A DNA stretch of 64,000 nt from Marinobacterium sp. (GCA_025800125.1 JAOXSF010000022.1:1-64000), one strand, 5' to 3'. Positions 54,626-63,182 are shown, counted from the first letter of the stretch. A program made the numbers and translations. Notes: generated by a model from the letters alone, not told the origin.

Positions 54626-55126
54626 ATGAAAAAGTATTTCAGCATCGCCCTGCTTACCCTGTCTGTTTCACTGAATGTGCAGGCTGCCGACATCAGCCCC
54701 AGCAAAAAACAGTTGATTGATACTCTGCTGGAGCAGACCGGACAATCAGCTATTACTGTCGGTAAGCAATTTTCCAATCTGTTCACACAACAGATCATCA
54801 CCTTCCTCAAGCAGACCAAACCAGATATAGACCCCAAAGCTTTCACCATTGTTGAAGAAGAAATTAACGCATTGCTTGATGAAGAAATGGTGCAAAATGG
54901 TAGTTTCCAGAAAACAATGTACCCAATCTACAACCGGCATTTCACCGAACCTGATCTGGAAGAGATGATCCGCTTTAACGATACAGCTCTGGGCAGAAAG
55001 ATCATCCGGGTTATGCCCGCAATCACACAGGAAAGCATGCAGGCCGGTCAGACACTGGGGCGAAGCCTTGGCCCCAAAATTCAGGAACGTATCGCTGCCC
55101 GTTTAAAAGCGGAAGGGATTGAATAA
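54626..55126 (+). CDS. DUF2059 periplasmic protein
   Basis: The 166-residue protein has a signal peptide (MKKYFSIALLTLSVSLNVQA). The helical DUF2059 domain has the characteristic YPIYNRHFTEPDLEEMIRFN and FNDTALGRKIIRVMPAITQE. Family members are small secreted proteins of unknown role. The ATG at 54626 is chosen because the signal peptide starts there. Confidence 0.9.
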   Translation: MKKYFSIALLTLSVSLNVQAADISPSKKQLIDTLLEQTGQSAITVGKQFSNLFTQQIITFLKQTKPDIDPKAFTIVEEEINALLDEEMVQNGSFQKTMYPIYNRHFTEPDLEEMIRFNDTALGRKIIRVMPAITQESMQAGQTLGRSLGPKIQERIAARLKAEGIE

Positions 55127-55141
55127 CACCCTGATGCTTAT

Positions 55142-55173
55142 CAAATAAGTACAGTCGCAAATAAGTACAGCCT
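55142..55173. repeat. 16-bp tandem duplication
   Basis: CAAATAAGTACAGTCG is followed by CAAATAAGTACAGCCT, 16 bases after the DUF2059 stop codon. Confidence 0.85.
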
Positions 55174-55306
55174 CAGATCAGCGCTACCTGCCAGAGCGCT
55201 GGTCTGTCTCCCTGTAATGGTTATTAAAACAAGCTCCCTCAACGGCTGTCAGCTAAGCAACCAATTCCGGCATCTATCCCATGACAAAACCAGGCTTTTG
55301 CCAGAA

Positions 55307-56245
55307 CTAACGGTTACTGGAGCTATCTGTTTTATCAGAACAACCTGCTCCATCAGAACCATCCGCTATCGAGACCAGCTGCTGCTGAAACCAGTGATAG
55401 CGAGCTGGCAATTGCCGATGGCGCCGTCGCAACAGGTATAACGGTTCCAGCACTGGCTGCTCACTGGATAGAATCCGCACACCAGCTTTTAACCAGGAGG
55501 CTTCTACAACCCTTTCTGGTACGACGGTATACCCCAACCCACGGGAGACCGGCAGCAGAATCTGATCAATCTGATTGATATAACCGCGTCTATACAGATT
55601 GTGATATCCGGCAAAACCATTCAGCATCTGCCCTAATACCTGAGTCGCATAATGAGCACCATCTGGATGATCAATAAAACCTAGCCGGTTCAGTTCAGCA
55701 AGAGAAGTAGCGCAGCCAGACCAGTCAGCAGGCACAACCAGACATAACGGTTGCGCGCCCGCAGGCTGTGCGACCAAAGGCTCTGGAATATTATGCTGGC
55801 TGACTAAACCTAGCTCGGTCTCCCCATTTTGCAACTGTGCCAAAATACGACTATTGGGTGCAGCTTCAAGTTGCAGCTGCAAACCAGAGTGGCAAGCAAG
55901 ATGGTCAAGAAAACGGGGATAAAGGCTCAACGCCTGCGCACCAGAGCAAGCAATACGCACTTCACCACTAAAAGGGTCATCATCGGCCAGGCTGGCAAGC
56001 AGACGCTGTTCTTCTTCCTGTTGCGCCATACCCCATTGCCAGAGCTTTTCGCCTGCTGGCGTCAGTTCCAGTTGACGACCAGCGCGAGTGATTAGCGGCT
56101 GGCCTAATTGCTGTTCCAACTTTTGCAAATGCTGGCTGACACCGGGCTGCGTCATGCAGAGTTGCTGCGCTGTTCGGGTAAAGTGGCGCTGTCTGGCCAA
56201 CACCAGAAAGGTCTGTAACCAGGTTCGGTTCAGTTGTTTTTTCAT
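55307..56245 (-). CDS. LysR-family transcriptional regulator, divergent from the VOC gene
   Basis: The 312-residue protein has a LysR helix-turn-helix (about 8-66: TWLQTFLVLARQRHFTRTAQ, CMTQPGVSQHLQKLEQQLGQ) and an effector domain (GEVRIACSGAQALSLYPRFL). By the usual LysR logic it should control itself and the divergent VOC-family gene; an inverted repeat TTATCA-N13-TGATAA lies between them. The extreme C-terminus is Asp/Ser-rich (DGSDGAGCSDKTDSSSNR) and low-complexity. Confidence 0.92.
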   Translation of the reverse strand: MKKQLNRTWLQTFLVLARQRHFTRTAQQLCMTQPGVSQHLQKLEQQLGQPLITRAGRQLELTPAGEKLWQWGMAQQEEEQRLLASLADDDPFSGEVRIACSGAQALSLYPRFLDHLACHSGLQLQLEAAPNSRILAQLQNGETELGLVSQHNIPEPLVAQPAGAQPLCLVVPADWSGCATSLAELNRLGFIDHPDGAHYATQVLGQMLNGFAGYHNLYRRGYINQIDQILLPVSRGLGYTVVPERVVEASWLKAGVRILSSEQPVLEPLYLLRRRHRQLPARYHWFQQQLVSIADGSDGAGCSDKTDSSSNR

Positions 56246-56304
56246 TCTCGCAACCTGCCTTTAATCACTTAATAAGCAAACCACCTATATTTCATTACAT
56301 TATG

Positions 56305-56329
56305 TTATCAAAAAAATAACTAATGATAA
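56305..56329. promoter_or_regulatory. Possible LysR operator between divergent genes
   Basis: TTATCA, 13 bases, TGATAA forms a perfect dyad within an AT-rich 146-base intergenic region. Size and position fit a LysR recognition site, although the T-N11-A rule is only loosely met. Confidence 0.35.
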
Positions 56330-56391
56330 TTTCTAATTATTTCTCATCCAGCACACACTCACTGTATTCAGAACAGCTTGAGGACATCACC

Positions 56392-56895
56392 GTGACAACA
56401 CCTTATCCGCGCACGTTTTCCCATATTGGTATTTCAGTACCCGACCTGGAAGCCGCAGTAAAATTCTATACTGAGGTTCTAGGCTGGTATCTGATTATGG
56501 AGCCTACTGAAATTACCGAAGATGACAGTGCCATCGGTGAGATGTGTACAGATGTATTTGGTGCAGGTTGGGAGTCATTTCGTATCGCACACCTGTCTAC
56601 TGGTGACCGTATCGGTGTGGAGCTGTTTCAGTTTCTGAACAGTGAAGCACCTGAAAATAACTTTGAGTACTGGAAGACTGGCGTTTTTCACTTCTGTGTA
56701 CAAGACCCGGATGTCGAAGGGCTGGCCGAGCGCATTGAAGCTGCTGGCGGCAAGCGCCGCATGAAAGCACCACGCTTCTACTTCCCTGGTGAAAAACCAT
56801 ACCGCATGATCTATATGGAAGACCCATTCGGTAATATTCTGGAGATCTACAGCCACAGCTATGAGTTACATTATGCAGCCGGGGCCTATAAATAA
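56392..56895 (+). CDS. VOC-family protein (glyoxalase/dioxygenase fold)
   Basis: The start is a GTG eight bases after GAGG, giving 167 residues. The single VOC module has the expected metal-ligand pattern: His in FSHIGISVPDLEAAVKFYTE, Glu in IGVELFQF, His in GVFHFCVQDPD and Glu in DPFGNILEIYSH. The enzyme activity is unknown; relatives include lactoylglutathione lyase-like and extradiol-like proteins. It is divergent from a LysR gene that probably regulates it. Confidence 0.88.
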   Translation: MTTPYPRTFSHIGISVPDLEAAVKFYTEVLGWYLIMEPTEITEDDSAIGEMCTDVFGAGWESFRIAHLSTGDRIGVELFQFLNSEAPENNFEYWKTGVFHFCVQDPDVEGLAERIEAAGGKRRMKAPRFYFPGEKPYRMIYMEDPFGNILEIYSHSYELHYAAGAYK

Positions 56896-56994
56896 TTGTT
56901 ATGCCATGGCTGTAACGAGCTATTTACAATAACAAACATGCAGCCTGGATTCTCAACATAAGCGACACACCCACATAACCTTCAACAGCCTAAC

Positions 56995-57024
56995 AGAAAA
57001 CGCCGGGATTCCCCCGGCGTTCAG
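56995..57024 (-). terminator. Intrinsic terminator of the 53-residue gene
   Basis: AACGCCGGG and CCCGGCGTT pair around a short loop. On the minus strand TTTTCTG follows. It lies about 20 bases after the small gene's stop. Confidence 0.8.
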
Positions 57025-57042
57025 TGTGCAAAACACGGTGTA

Positions 57043-57204
57043 TTACTCAGCGCTACCGGCCTCTTCGGCTGCTTCCTTTGCCGCCTGCTGACGGGCATTC
57101 CAGTCATTCATAGCTTCATAGTAGCGGTCCCATACACAAGGGCTACAGCCACTTTCACAACATTCATAATCTTCCGGGGGCGTCGGGCGTGGATCATCGG
57201 TCAC
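57043..57204 (-). CDS. Oxidoreductase-like small Cys-rich protein (53 aa)
   Basis: A GTG start with GAGG seven bases upstream opens a 53-residue frame. It reads P-x-P-x-P-P-E-D-Y-E-C-C-E-S-G-C, then SPCVWDRYYEAMNDWN, and ends in an Ala/Glu/Lys-rich helix. This is the oxidoreductase-like N-terminal domain (PF09791 pattern: PPEP..CCxSGCxxCVWDxY), which in bacteria often forms the whole protein. The four Cys could bind a metal or form disulphides. It has its own terminator. Confidence 0.82.
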   Translation of the reverse strand: MTDDPRPTPPEDYECCESGCSPCVWDRYYEAMNDWNARQQAAKEAAEEAGSAE

Positions 57205-57346
57205 AGTTACACCTCACTTGCTTCTGCATTAACCAGCGTTTCAGACAACTATTTTACACTGTCGGCGCCAGTCTACGCTTTAAGTTCAAGCCCGACCATT
57301 TGACATACGTTTGAAAACTTTTGACTGTACGGTTTGGCGCTCTCGC

Positions 57347-57736
57347 TTATCGCTCTCCCTGCACTTCAAAGTCGTCACTGACCAGCCGTGCTACGCCATC
57401 CTCTTCAACAATCCAATGCTCACGGTGTACCACGCCAAATGCTTTGTTCATTGTCCAGCGGGCACTGAGCAGGTAACCATCATCGCCAATCGCTTCCCAC
57501 TTCACATCAGTGTAGTTAACGTCCGCAAACCCCTGGTCAATAATGTTTTGCCAGAACGCCTGCACCTCTTCACGACCGGTAAAAGTACCAAACGGGCGCG
57601 CGTGCATTACTGTTTTTTCACTGTACTGAGCAGCACAGCCTTCAGCATCCTGCGTATTAAATGCCTGCTGCCAACGTGCAATTGCTGCCTGGCAGCATTC
57701 CAGCACGGTCGACTCATTCGCTACAGATGTTGTCAT
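57347..57736 (-). CDS. SnoaL-like/NTF2-fold protein
   Basis: The 129-residue protein has the cone-like NTF2/SnoaL pattern (AAIARWQQAFNTQDAEGCAA, YSEKTVMHARPFGTFTGREE, VQAFWQNIIDQGF). Family members are small-molecule isomerases, cyclases or binding proteins; the substrate here is unknown. AAAGGAG lies seven bases before the ATG. It is divergent from a LysR gene 163 bases away, its likely regulator. Confidence 0.85.
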   Translation of the reverse strand: MTTSVANESTVLECCQAAIARWQQAFNTQDAEGCAAQYSEKTVMHARPFGTFTGREEVQAFWQNIIDQGFADVNYTDVKWEAIGDDGYLLSARWTMNKAFGVVHREHWIVEEDGVARLVSDDFEVQGER

Positions 57737-57899
57737 GGTCAAACTCCTTTAATAGCCGTTATCTATCTTGATGACTGCGCTATTCTGGTCTGATAATTAA
57801 TATGAAAAAACAGCACAATCAGAACTGACTGTTCGAAAAAAACAGACAATGATATAAGCTACTTCAAATCCACCACACTAAACCTGCTGGAGTCATAAA

Positions 57900-58814
57900 A
57901 TGCAGCGACTGCGCCAGATGTCAATCTTCGCCCACATTGTGGATGCAGGCTCAATCAGCGCAGCAGCAGACCGACTGGACTTGTCAAAATCAGTTGTCAG
58001 CCAGCACCTGAAAACACTGGAAAGCGAGTTGGGGCTGCCGTTATTAAGACGAACAACACGTCGCCAGACCCTGACGACAACAGGTGAGCACTTCTATCAA
58101 CAATGCCAGCAGCTGAACACATTGGCAGATAACGCCTGGCAACAGGCACTGGAAAGCCAGCAATCTCCATCCGGTACGATTCGTATTACCGCACCTCACG
58201 CATTAATGTCGACGCTGATTGCACCCGCACTGAGCGAACTGCTGGCGCTATACCCGGCTTTGACACCCGAGCTGATCAGTAGTGATCGAAAACTGGATCT
58301 GACAGAAGAAAGGATTGATCTGGCAATACGTGTTGGCAACTCAGAAGGGAGTACATTGCGACAACGCCGTATTGGCGAATTCAGAGATGTGCTCTGTGGT
58401 AAACCAACCTGTACACCAGATAGCCGCTATATCGCTAACCACTGGCAAGGTAACCCCATACAGCATCGCTTTGAAGCTTGTAGCGGCACAACAATCCGCC
58501 AGACAACAATCCGCCAGATCGAATATACACCTGGCTGTCGGACTGACTCTTTCCACAGTTGCCTGGCATTGATTGAAGCAGGAGCCGGTATTGGCCTGGT
58601 GCCAGACTTTATTCTAAGACAACGCCCAACGCAGCTGATTGAAATGCTACCGGGCTATCAACTGGCGGCATGCCCAATCTACGCATTACATCCCTATGGT
58701 ACGCTACGACCCACAGCAGTAGAGCGCTGCATCGAGGCTATCGAGCAAAAGCTTAACGGAAATTGGCCTGTTCCTGTTCCAGATTACGCGCCAACCAGTC
58801 ACGGAAAAACGTAA
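57900..58814 (+). CDS. LysR-family transcriptional regulator with an internal duplication
   Basis: The 304-residue protein has a LysR helix-turn-helix (MSIFAHIVDAGSISAAADRL, LSKSVVSQHLKTLESELG) of the DhcR/YafC-like group. GGAG lies seven bases before the ATG. Within the effector domain, a perfect 15-bp duplication (58488-58517) makes TTIRQTTIRQ. The last 62 bp overlap the 3' end of the convergent LysR gene. It probably regulates the SnoaL-like gene. The five-residue insertion may or may not impair the effector domain. Confidence 0.9.
   Translation: MQRLRQMSIFAHIVDAGSISAAADRLDLSKSVVSQHLKTLESELGLPLLRRTTRRQTLTTTGEHFYQQCQQLNTLADNAWQQALESQQSPSGTIRITAPHALMSTLIAPALSELLALYPALTPELISSDRKLDLTEERIDLAIRVGNSEGSTLRQRRIGEFRDVLCGKPTCTPDSRYIANHWQGNPIQHRFEACSGTTIRQTTIRQIEYTPGCRTDSFHSCLALIEAGAGIGLVPDFILRQRPTQLIEMLPGYQLAACPIYALHPYGTLRPTAVERCIEAIEQKLNGNWPVPVPDYAPTSHGKT
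58488..58517. repeat. Perfect 15-bp tandem duplication inside a LysR gene
   Basis: ACAACAATCCGCCAG occurs twice without mismatch, encoding TTIRQ twice. Identity at synonymous positions indicates a recent event. Confidence 0.95.
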
Positions 58815-59673
58815 TAAAGGCACTGACTTTAGGGGAAATGTATTTGCGATCTGGGTACACTGCAAAAATAGATAACCGTTCTGGCTCATGGTCGGGAAAA
58901 ACCAGCTTCAGTTCTCCTGATTCAATAAATCGCGCAATCACAAAGGAAGCTAGATTAGCAACACCACGATGTGCAAGTACTGAGGCACGTACAACCAGGC
59001 TATTATTGGCTTTCATGTCACCAGACACCTGAATACTATTAAGCGAGCCATCCTCTTCCAGTTTCCACTGGTTAGCATTGGAGGCATGCACAAAGATAAG
59101 GCAATTATGGTCTTTCAGGTCTGCCAGACAACCAGGCTGGCCATGGCTATCAAGATACTGAGGGCTGGCACAGATAAACATCGGGATAGTGCCAATTTCA
59201 CGGGCAATCAGGCTCGAGTCCGGCAGTTGAGGGTCTGCAATCCGAATCGCAAGATCAAACCCCTCGCGCACCATATCCGGCGCCCGGTCATCCAGGGAAA
59301 CATCGAAGCTGATATCCGGGTATTTCTCCATAAATTCAGGAATAGCACGGGAAAGCTGCATCTGACCAAACGTCATATTACAGGAGATACGCAATACACC
59401 ACGCGGAGCCCCCTGTAATTGCGACACCAGGTTTTCTGCATCTTCAACATCTGCCAGGATACGCACACATTTCTCATAGTAGGCAGAACCGACTTCCGTC
59501 ACACTTAGCCGCCGGGTGGTTCGTTGCAGCAACCGGGCCCCCACATGCTTTTCCAGATGTGAGATTTGCTTGCTGACTGAGGAGCTGGAAATGCCCAGCT
59601 CACTGGCAGCCATGGAGAAGCTCTTGCGGTCAACAACCCGCACAAAAACACCCATTGCTGAAAGAACATCCAT
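58753..59673 (-). CDS. LysR-family transcriptional regulator
   Basis: The 306-residue protein has the LysR helix-turn-helix (MGVFVRVVDRKSFSMAASEL, GISSSSVSKQISHLEKHVGA) and an effector domain (GVLRISCNMTFGQMQLSRAI) of the DmlR/YhjC-like group that often controls organic-acid or oxidoreductase genes. ATG at 59673 is preferred over a TTG nine bases earlier. Its 3' end overlaps the convergent LysR gene by 62 bp. The MBL-fold gene is downstream of its 5' end in the same direction, not divergent. Confidence 0.92.
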   Translation of the reverse strand: MDVLSAMGVFVRVVDRKSFSMAASELGISSSSVSKQISHLEKHVGARLLQRTTRRLSVTEVGSAYYEKCVRILADVEDAENLVSQLQGAPRGVLRISCNMTFGQMQLSRAIPEFMEKYPDISFDVSLDDRAPDMVREGFDLAIRIADPQLPDSSLIAREIGTIPMFICASPQYLDSHGQPGCLADLKDHNCLIFVHASNANQWKLEEDGSLNSIQVSGDMKANNSLVVRASVLAHRGVANLASFVIARFIESGELKLVFPDHEPERLSIFAVYPDRKYISPKVSAFITFFRDWLARNLEQEQANFR

Positions 59674-59789
59674 CGCTGACAATTTCCTTACGCAGGTTGG
59701 TTATGGTGAGACCATGCACAGGTACGCCTGTACCTCTACGCATGATTGTAACCTGATAAGACGCCATGTCGACGCCCCATTTCGTCTAC

Positions 59790-59824
59790 TCATAAAAAAA
59801 CCCCGTATCAATGACACAGGGCTT
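59790..59824 (-). terminator. Intrinsic terminator of the MBL-fold gene
   Basis: On the minus strand GCCCTGTGTCA and TGATACGGGG form an imperfect stem followed by TTTTTTTATG. It lies about 60 bases after the stop codon. Confidence 0.7.
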
Positions 59825-59881
59825 TTCACTATGCTCAGACAGTGCTTATAACAAGGCTGAACATGGTATCAGATGTGCAGA

Positions 59882-60844
59882 TCAGTCCTGCAGCTTGTCC
59901 CAGACTTCCTGGTCGCGCTCATCTGTCCAGATGCGTGGCCAATCAGTGCCCTCAAACTCATCCCACAGACGCTGCACATCAAATGGCAGACAGTGCTCGA
60001 AGATTGGCCACATGCCAAACTTCGGTGCCAGATGCTCGTGAGTTGCTTCAAACGCCTCTTTCAGTGTGCCACCACGTTTGTGAACTTCACCTACTTTTTC
60101 AATCATACCGTTCAGGAAGCCGCGGGTCTGCTCAATTGCCGCATCTACTTCATCACGACCACGAGCAACAGCACCGCGACCACCAATCAGTACTTCAGCT
60201 TCGTAAGACTTAACTTTATCCAGTGTTTCACTTGCCCAGTCGAAGTGGAACGCATCACCGGTGTACAGTGCCGCAGCAGCCTCTACCAGATCGCCTGCAA
60301 ACAGAATTTTCTGTTTTGGCAACCATGCCACAATGTCACCAGCGGTGTGGCCACGGCCACAGTACTCAAGCACCAGACTGCCACGGTCACCACCCAGAGG
60401 AATTTCCAGACGGTCATTGAAGATGATGTCCGGGTGGGTCAGGCCTGGAATGCCGTCTGGCTCACGGAACAGGCGCGGCATACGACCAAACTCAGACGCC
60501 CAGTCCTGCATGCCACGTTCTTCAATCAGGAACTTTGTTTTCTCATGGGCAATAATTGACTCAGCGTTAAATGCGGAAGCACCCAGTACACGTACAGCAT
60601 GGTAGTGGGACAGCACCAGATATTTTACCGGCTTGTCAGTATGCTCACGCAGCTGCTCCAGCCAGTCAGTCGCTGCTTTCGGGGTTGCACGTGCTTCAAA
60701 CGCAATGATGAAATCTTCTGCTTCAATTGCACCAACATTCGGGTCGCCTTCCGCAGTCAGCGCGTAGACGCCATCGGCAAGTACTTCCAGTGTTTCTACT
60801 TTTTCGCCCAGGTCCGCTGAGGACGCAAACGGTTTTTTAGCCAT
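59882..60844 (-). CDS. MBL-fold protein with altered metal motif
   Basis: The 320-residue protein has the metallo-beta-lactamase alpha-beta/beta-alpha layout, but its signature reads SHYHAVRVLG (His80, His82, Ala83-Val84-Arg85) where active members have HxHxDH. His166 (GRGHTAGD), Asp170 and Asp185 (FAGDLVE) remain; the last zinc His (GGRGAVARG) is also missing. The second metal site is therefore probably lost. AGGA lies eight bases before the ATG. I recall related HYHAVR proteins in other marine bacteria near catabolic genes, but function is unknown. The next gene upstream is a USP gene with its own terminator. Confidence 0.88.
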   Translation of the reverse strand: MAKKPFASSADLGEKVETLEVLADGVYALTAEGDPNVGAIEAEDFIIAFEARATPKAATDWLEQLREHTDKPVKYLVLSHYHAVRVLGASAFNAESIIAHEKTKFLIEERGMQDWASEFGRMPRLFREPDGIPGLTHPDIIFNDRLEIPLGGDRGSLVLEYCGRGHTAGDIVAWLPKQKILFAGDLVEAAAALYTGDAFHFDWASETLDKVKSYEAEVLIGGRGAVARGRDEVDAAIEQTRGFLNGMIEKVGEVHKRGGTLKEAFEATHEHLAPKFGMWPIFEHCLPFDVQRLWDEFEGTDWPRIWTDERDQEVWDKLQD

Positions 60845-61218
60845 CGCTGAATTCCTGTGTTATCGGTCTGATCAGCACGCAGACCTGGCAGGTGCCAGTC
60901 TTGTTTCAGGCGCGCCTTGATCTGAATCATCGGGTAGCCAGACAATACCGGAATCTGACATTTGTTTAACCCATCTACGCCGAACAAAATTATTTCCAAC
61001 AAAGAAACTGTAGTCGATCATAGAGCCGATTAATGCCCAACACTGTCGCGCATTACCCGGTTATGTAGAAAAAATCTGCAAGAAGGTGCTTGCAAGCAGG
61101 AAGGCATAAAAAAGCACCGTTTCCTTCTCAGGAAACAGTGCTGGTTCTGATACAACAGACGTTAATACAAACGTCAGTACAGGCGCGCGTACAAACGCGG
61201 CTGCAAAGTTCGGTACAA
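60845..61218. other. Gene-free stretch between MBL-fold and USP genes
   Basis: It holds a terminator for the USP gene (61113-61142), a degenerate repeat of about 15 bp with TACAAACG/TACAGGCG boxes (about 61150-61218) and presumably the promoter of the MBL-fold gene. No gene is supported. Confidence 0.5.
61106..61142 (-). terminator. Intrinsic terminator of the universal stress protein gene
   Basis: AGCACCGTTTCC and GGAAACAGTGCT form a 12-bp stem with one mismatch and a six-base loop. On the minus strand TTTTTTATG follows. Confidence 0.88.
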
Positions 61219-61710
61219 TCAGGCTTTTTTCAGCGGCACAATCAGCACAGGACGCTGGCTATGGTGCATAACCTTATTTGCTGTCGAGCCGAGCAGGAAC
61301 TGACTGACAGCTGTGTGTTTGCGACATCCCATTACAATAACATCTGCATCAATTTCATCAGCAATGTTCAATATGACCTGATCCGGCGCACCCTCTTCAA
61401 CCCGCGCCACAATCTGCTCATCCGCAGGCATCTCCTCCGGCTCCAGCTCACTCTCACAGAAACGCTGGATACGTTCGCGTAAACTGTCACGCAGGTGATC
61501 CAGGCTCTGGTCATGCATCTCCATCAATGAGTCATCATTCATCATGGTTTTTACGATGCTCTGGGCAGAAGCACTAAGCGGTTCTATCACATGGAGAAAG
61601 GTAATCTCAGCATCATAATGGCCACAAAGGCTGACCGCAGCACGAAAAGCCGGGCGAGAGCCACTTTCAATATCGGAAGCATACAGAATTTTTTTAACGT
61701 CAGGCAGCAT
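61219..61710 (-). CDS. Universal stress protein next to a TRAP operon (TeaD-like position)
   Basis: The ATG at 61710 has AGGAG seven bases upstream, giving 163 residues of UspA fold (KKILYASDIESGSRPAFRAA, DADVIVMGCRKHTAVSQFLL). The nucleotide motif is G128-2X-K131-9X-G141-S-T, whereas ATP-binding USPs including TeaD have G-2X-G-9X-G-S/T, so ATP binding may be weakened. Gene order dctP, dctQ, dctM, usp matches teaABCD of Halomonas. A terminator stands between dctM and this gene, so expression is at least partly independent. Confidence 0.9.
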   Translation of the reverse strand: MLPDVKKILYASDIESGSRPAFRAAVSLCGHYDAEITFLHVIEPLSASAQSIVKTMMNDDSLMEMHDQSLDHLRDSLRERIQRFCESELEPEEMPADEQIVARVEEGAPDQVILNIADEIDADVIVMGCRKHTAVSQFLLGSTANKVMHHSQRPVLIVPLKKA

Positions 61711-61813
61711 GACGAATCTCCTTGCCCGAATACGCAGAACGCTATAAATACTGCGTAACAGGAACCGTACAGATAAAAACACAAATCCGGCCCACTTCAG
61801 AGTGTCCGGACAA

Positions 61814-61845
61814 AAACAGAGAGCCCCGCAGGGCTCTCTTTTATT
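61814..61845. terminator. Terminator between TRAP large permease and USP genes
   Basis: GAGAGCCC and GGGCTCTC pair around CGCA, with TTTTATT on the plus strand and TGTTTTTG on the minus strand. It lies about 12 bases after the DctM stop codon. Confidence 0.88.
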
Positions 61846-61853
61846 CAACAGTA

Positions 61854-63182
61854 TTACCGGTAAAGCAGTTCTGGCAAGAACAGCGAAATAGGCGCAATCA
61901 ATGTAATCAGCAACAGACGGATAATGTCTGCACACCAGAACGGTGTCACTCCTCTAAAGATAGTGCTGGCTTTAATGTCACGCAGTACCGCGCTGAGTAC
62001 AAATACATTCATGCCCACAGGTGGCGTAATCAGCGAGATTTCGGTAACCACCACCACCACAATACCAAACCATACTAGGTCGAAGCCCAGACTCTGCACC
62101 AGTGGGAAGAAAATCGGCACTGTCAGCAGCAGCATCGACAGACTCTCAAATACCATCCCCAGTACAACATAGATCATCAGAATGCAGAAAATCACCACCA
62201 TAGGGGCAACATCCAGACCGCTGACAAAGCTCAGCAAATCTTCTGGCAGACCAGCACGGTTAATAAAGTTGGAGAAGATCAACGCACCAATTAATACACC
62301 AAACAACATTGCCGAAGTACGGGCTGTATCGGTCAGGATGTCAAACAGACTTCCCCAGGTCAGGGTTTTTCGGGACAGAGCAATTACAAAGGCACCACCA
62401 GCACCAATACCTGCAGCTTCTGTTGGCGTAAAGACGCCCAGATAGATGCCACCCATCACCACAGTGAACAGAATCAGAACACCCCAGACACCGTTCAGTG
62501 CTTTAACGCGGTCTGGCCATTCCAGTTTTTCACCACAAGGGCCAGCAGCTGGATTACGCCATACCACATACCGCACCGCTGCCAGATACAGCAGGATGCC
62601 TAGCGCACCCGGGATAAAACCCGCAGCAAACAGCTCACGGATACTGGTCTCAGTCAACAGACCATAGATAACCAGAATTACCGATGGCGGAATAAGAATA
62701 CCCAGCGTACCACCCGCAGCAATGGATGCAGTTGCCAGCTCATCGGAATAACCATATTTACGCATAGGCGGCATGGCCACTTTAGCCATAGTCGCGGAGG
62801 TTGCCAGGCTGGAGCCACAGATAGCAGAGAAGCCACCACAGGCTACAACGGTTGCCATTGAGAGGCCGCCTTTCTTATGACCAAGAAAAGCATTGGAAGC
62901 CCGGTATAGTTCGTGGGACAGCCCGGACTTGGTGACCAGGTTCCCCATCAGGATAAACAGAGGAATAACAGAAAGACTATATTCCTGTGCAGTGTCGATT
63001 ACCCGCTTGGAAGCCATGGACAGAGCTCCTGTCCAGCGGAAATCCATCATATTATCGAAGGTAAGCCCCTGCATCGCAGCAAAGCCGAAGAAACCGACGA
63101 TCCCCATCGAAAACGCAATCGGGATCCGTACCACCACGATCAGAAGCAAAAGAATAGCAAAGCCGATCAACGCAGTTGTCAT
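61854..63182 (-). CDS. TRAP transporter large permease (DctM type)
   Basis: The 442-residue protein has about twelve hydrophobic segments and DctM signatures: VIPLFILMGNLVTKSGLSHE, AICGSSLATSATMAKVAMP, GTLGILIPPSVILVIYG, GVFTPTEAAGIGAGGAFV and GIVVVVVTEISLITPPVGMN. It is encoded between dctQ and the USP gene in the same direction and forms a complete TRAP system with the flanking subunits. Confidence 0.95.
   Translation of the reverse strand: MTTALIGFAILLLLIVVVRIPIAFSMGIVGFFGFAAMQGLTFDNMMDFRWTGALSMASKRVIDTAQEYSLSVIPLFILMGNLVTKSGLSHELYRASNAFLGHKKGGLSMATVVACGGFSAICGSSLATSATMAKVAMPPMRKYGYSDELATASIAAGGTLGILIPPSVILVIYGLLTETSIRELFAAGFIPGALGILLYLAAVRYVVWRNPAAGPCGEKLEWPDRVKALNGVWGVLILFTVVMGGIYLGVFTPTEAAGIGAGGAFVIALSRKTLTWGSLFDILTDTARTSAMLFGVLIGALIFSNFINRAGLPEDLLSFVSGLDVAPMVVIFCILMIYVVLGMVFESLSMLLLTVPIFFPLVQSLGFDLVWFGIVVVVVTEISLITPPVGMNVFVLSAVLRDIKASTIFRGVTPFWCADIIRLLLITLIAPISLFLPELLYR

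Noticed and set aside
59882-60844. Annotating the MBL-fold gene as a beta-lactamase or glyoxalase II
   Set aside because: The HxHxDH motif is not intact, so neither hydrolase activity can be claimed.
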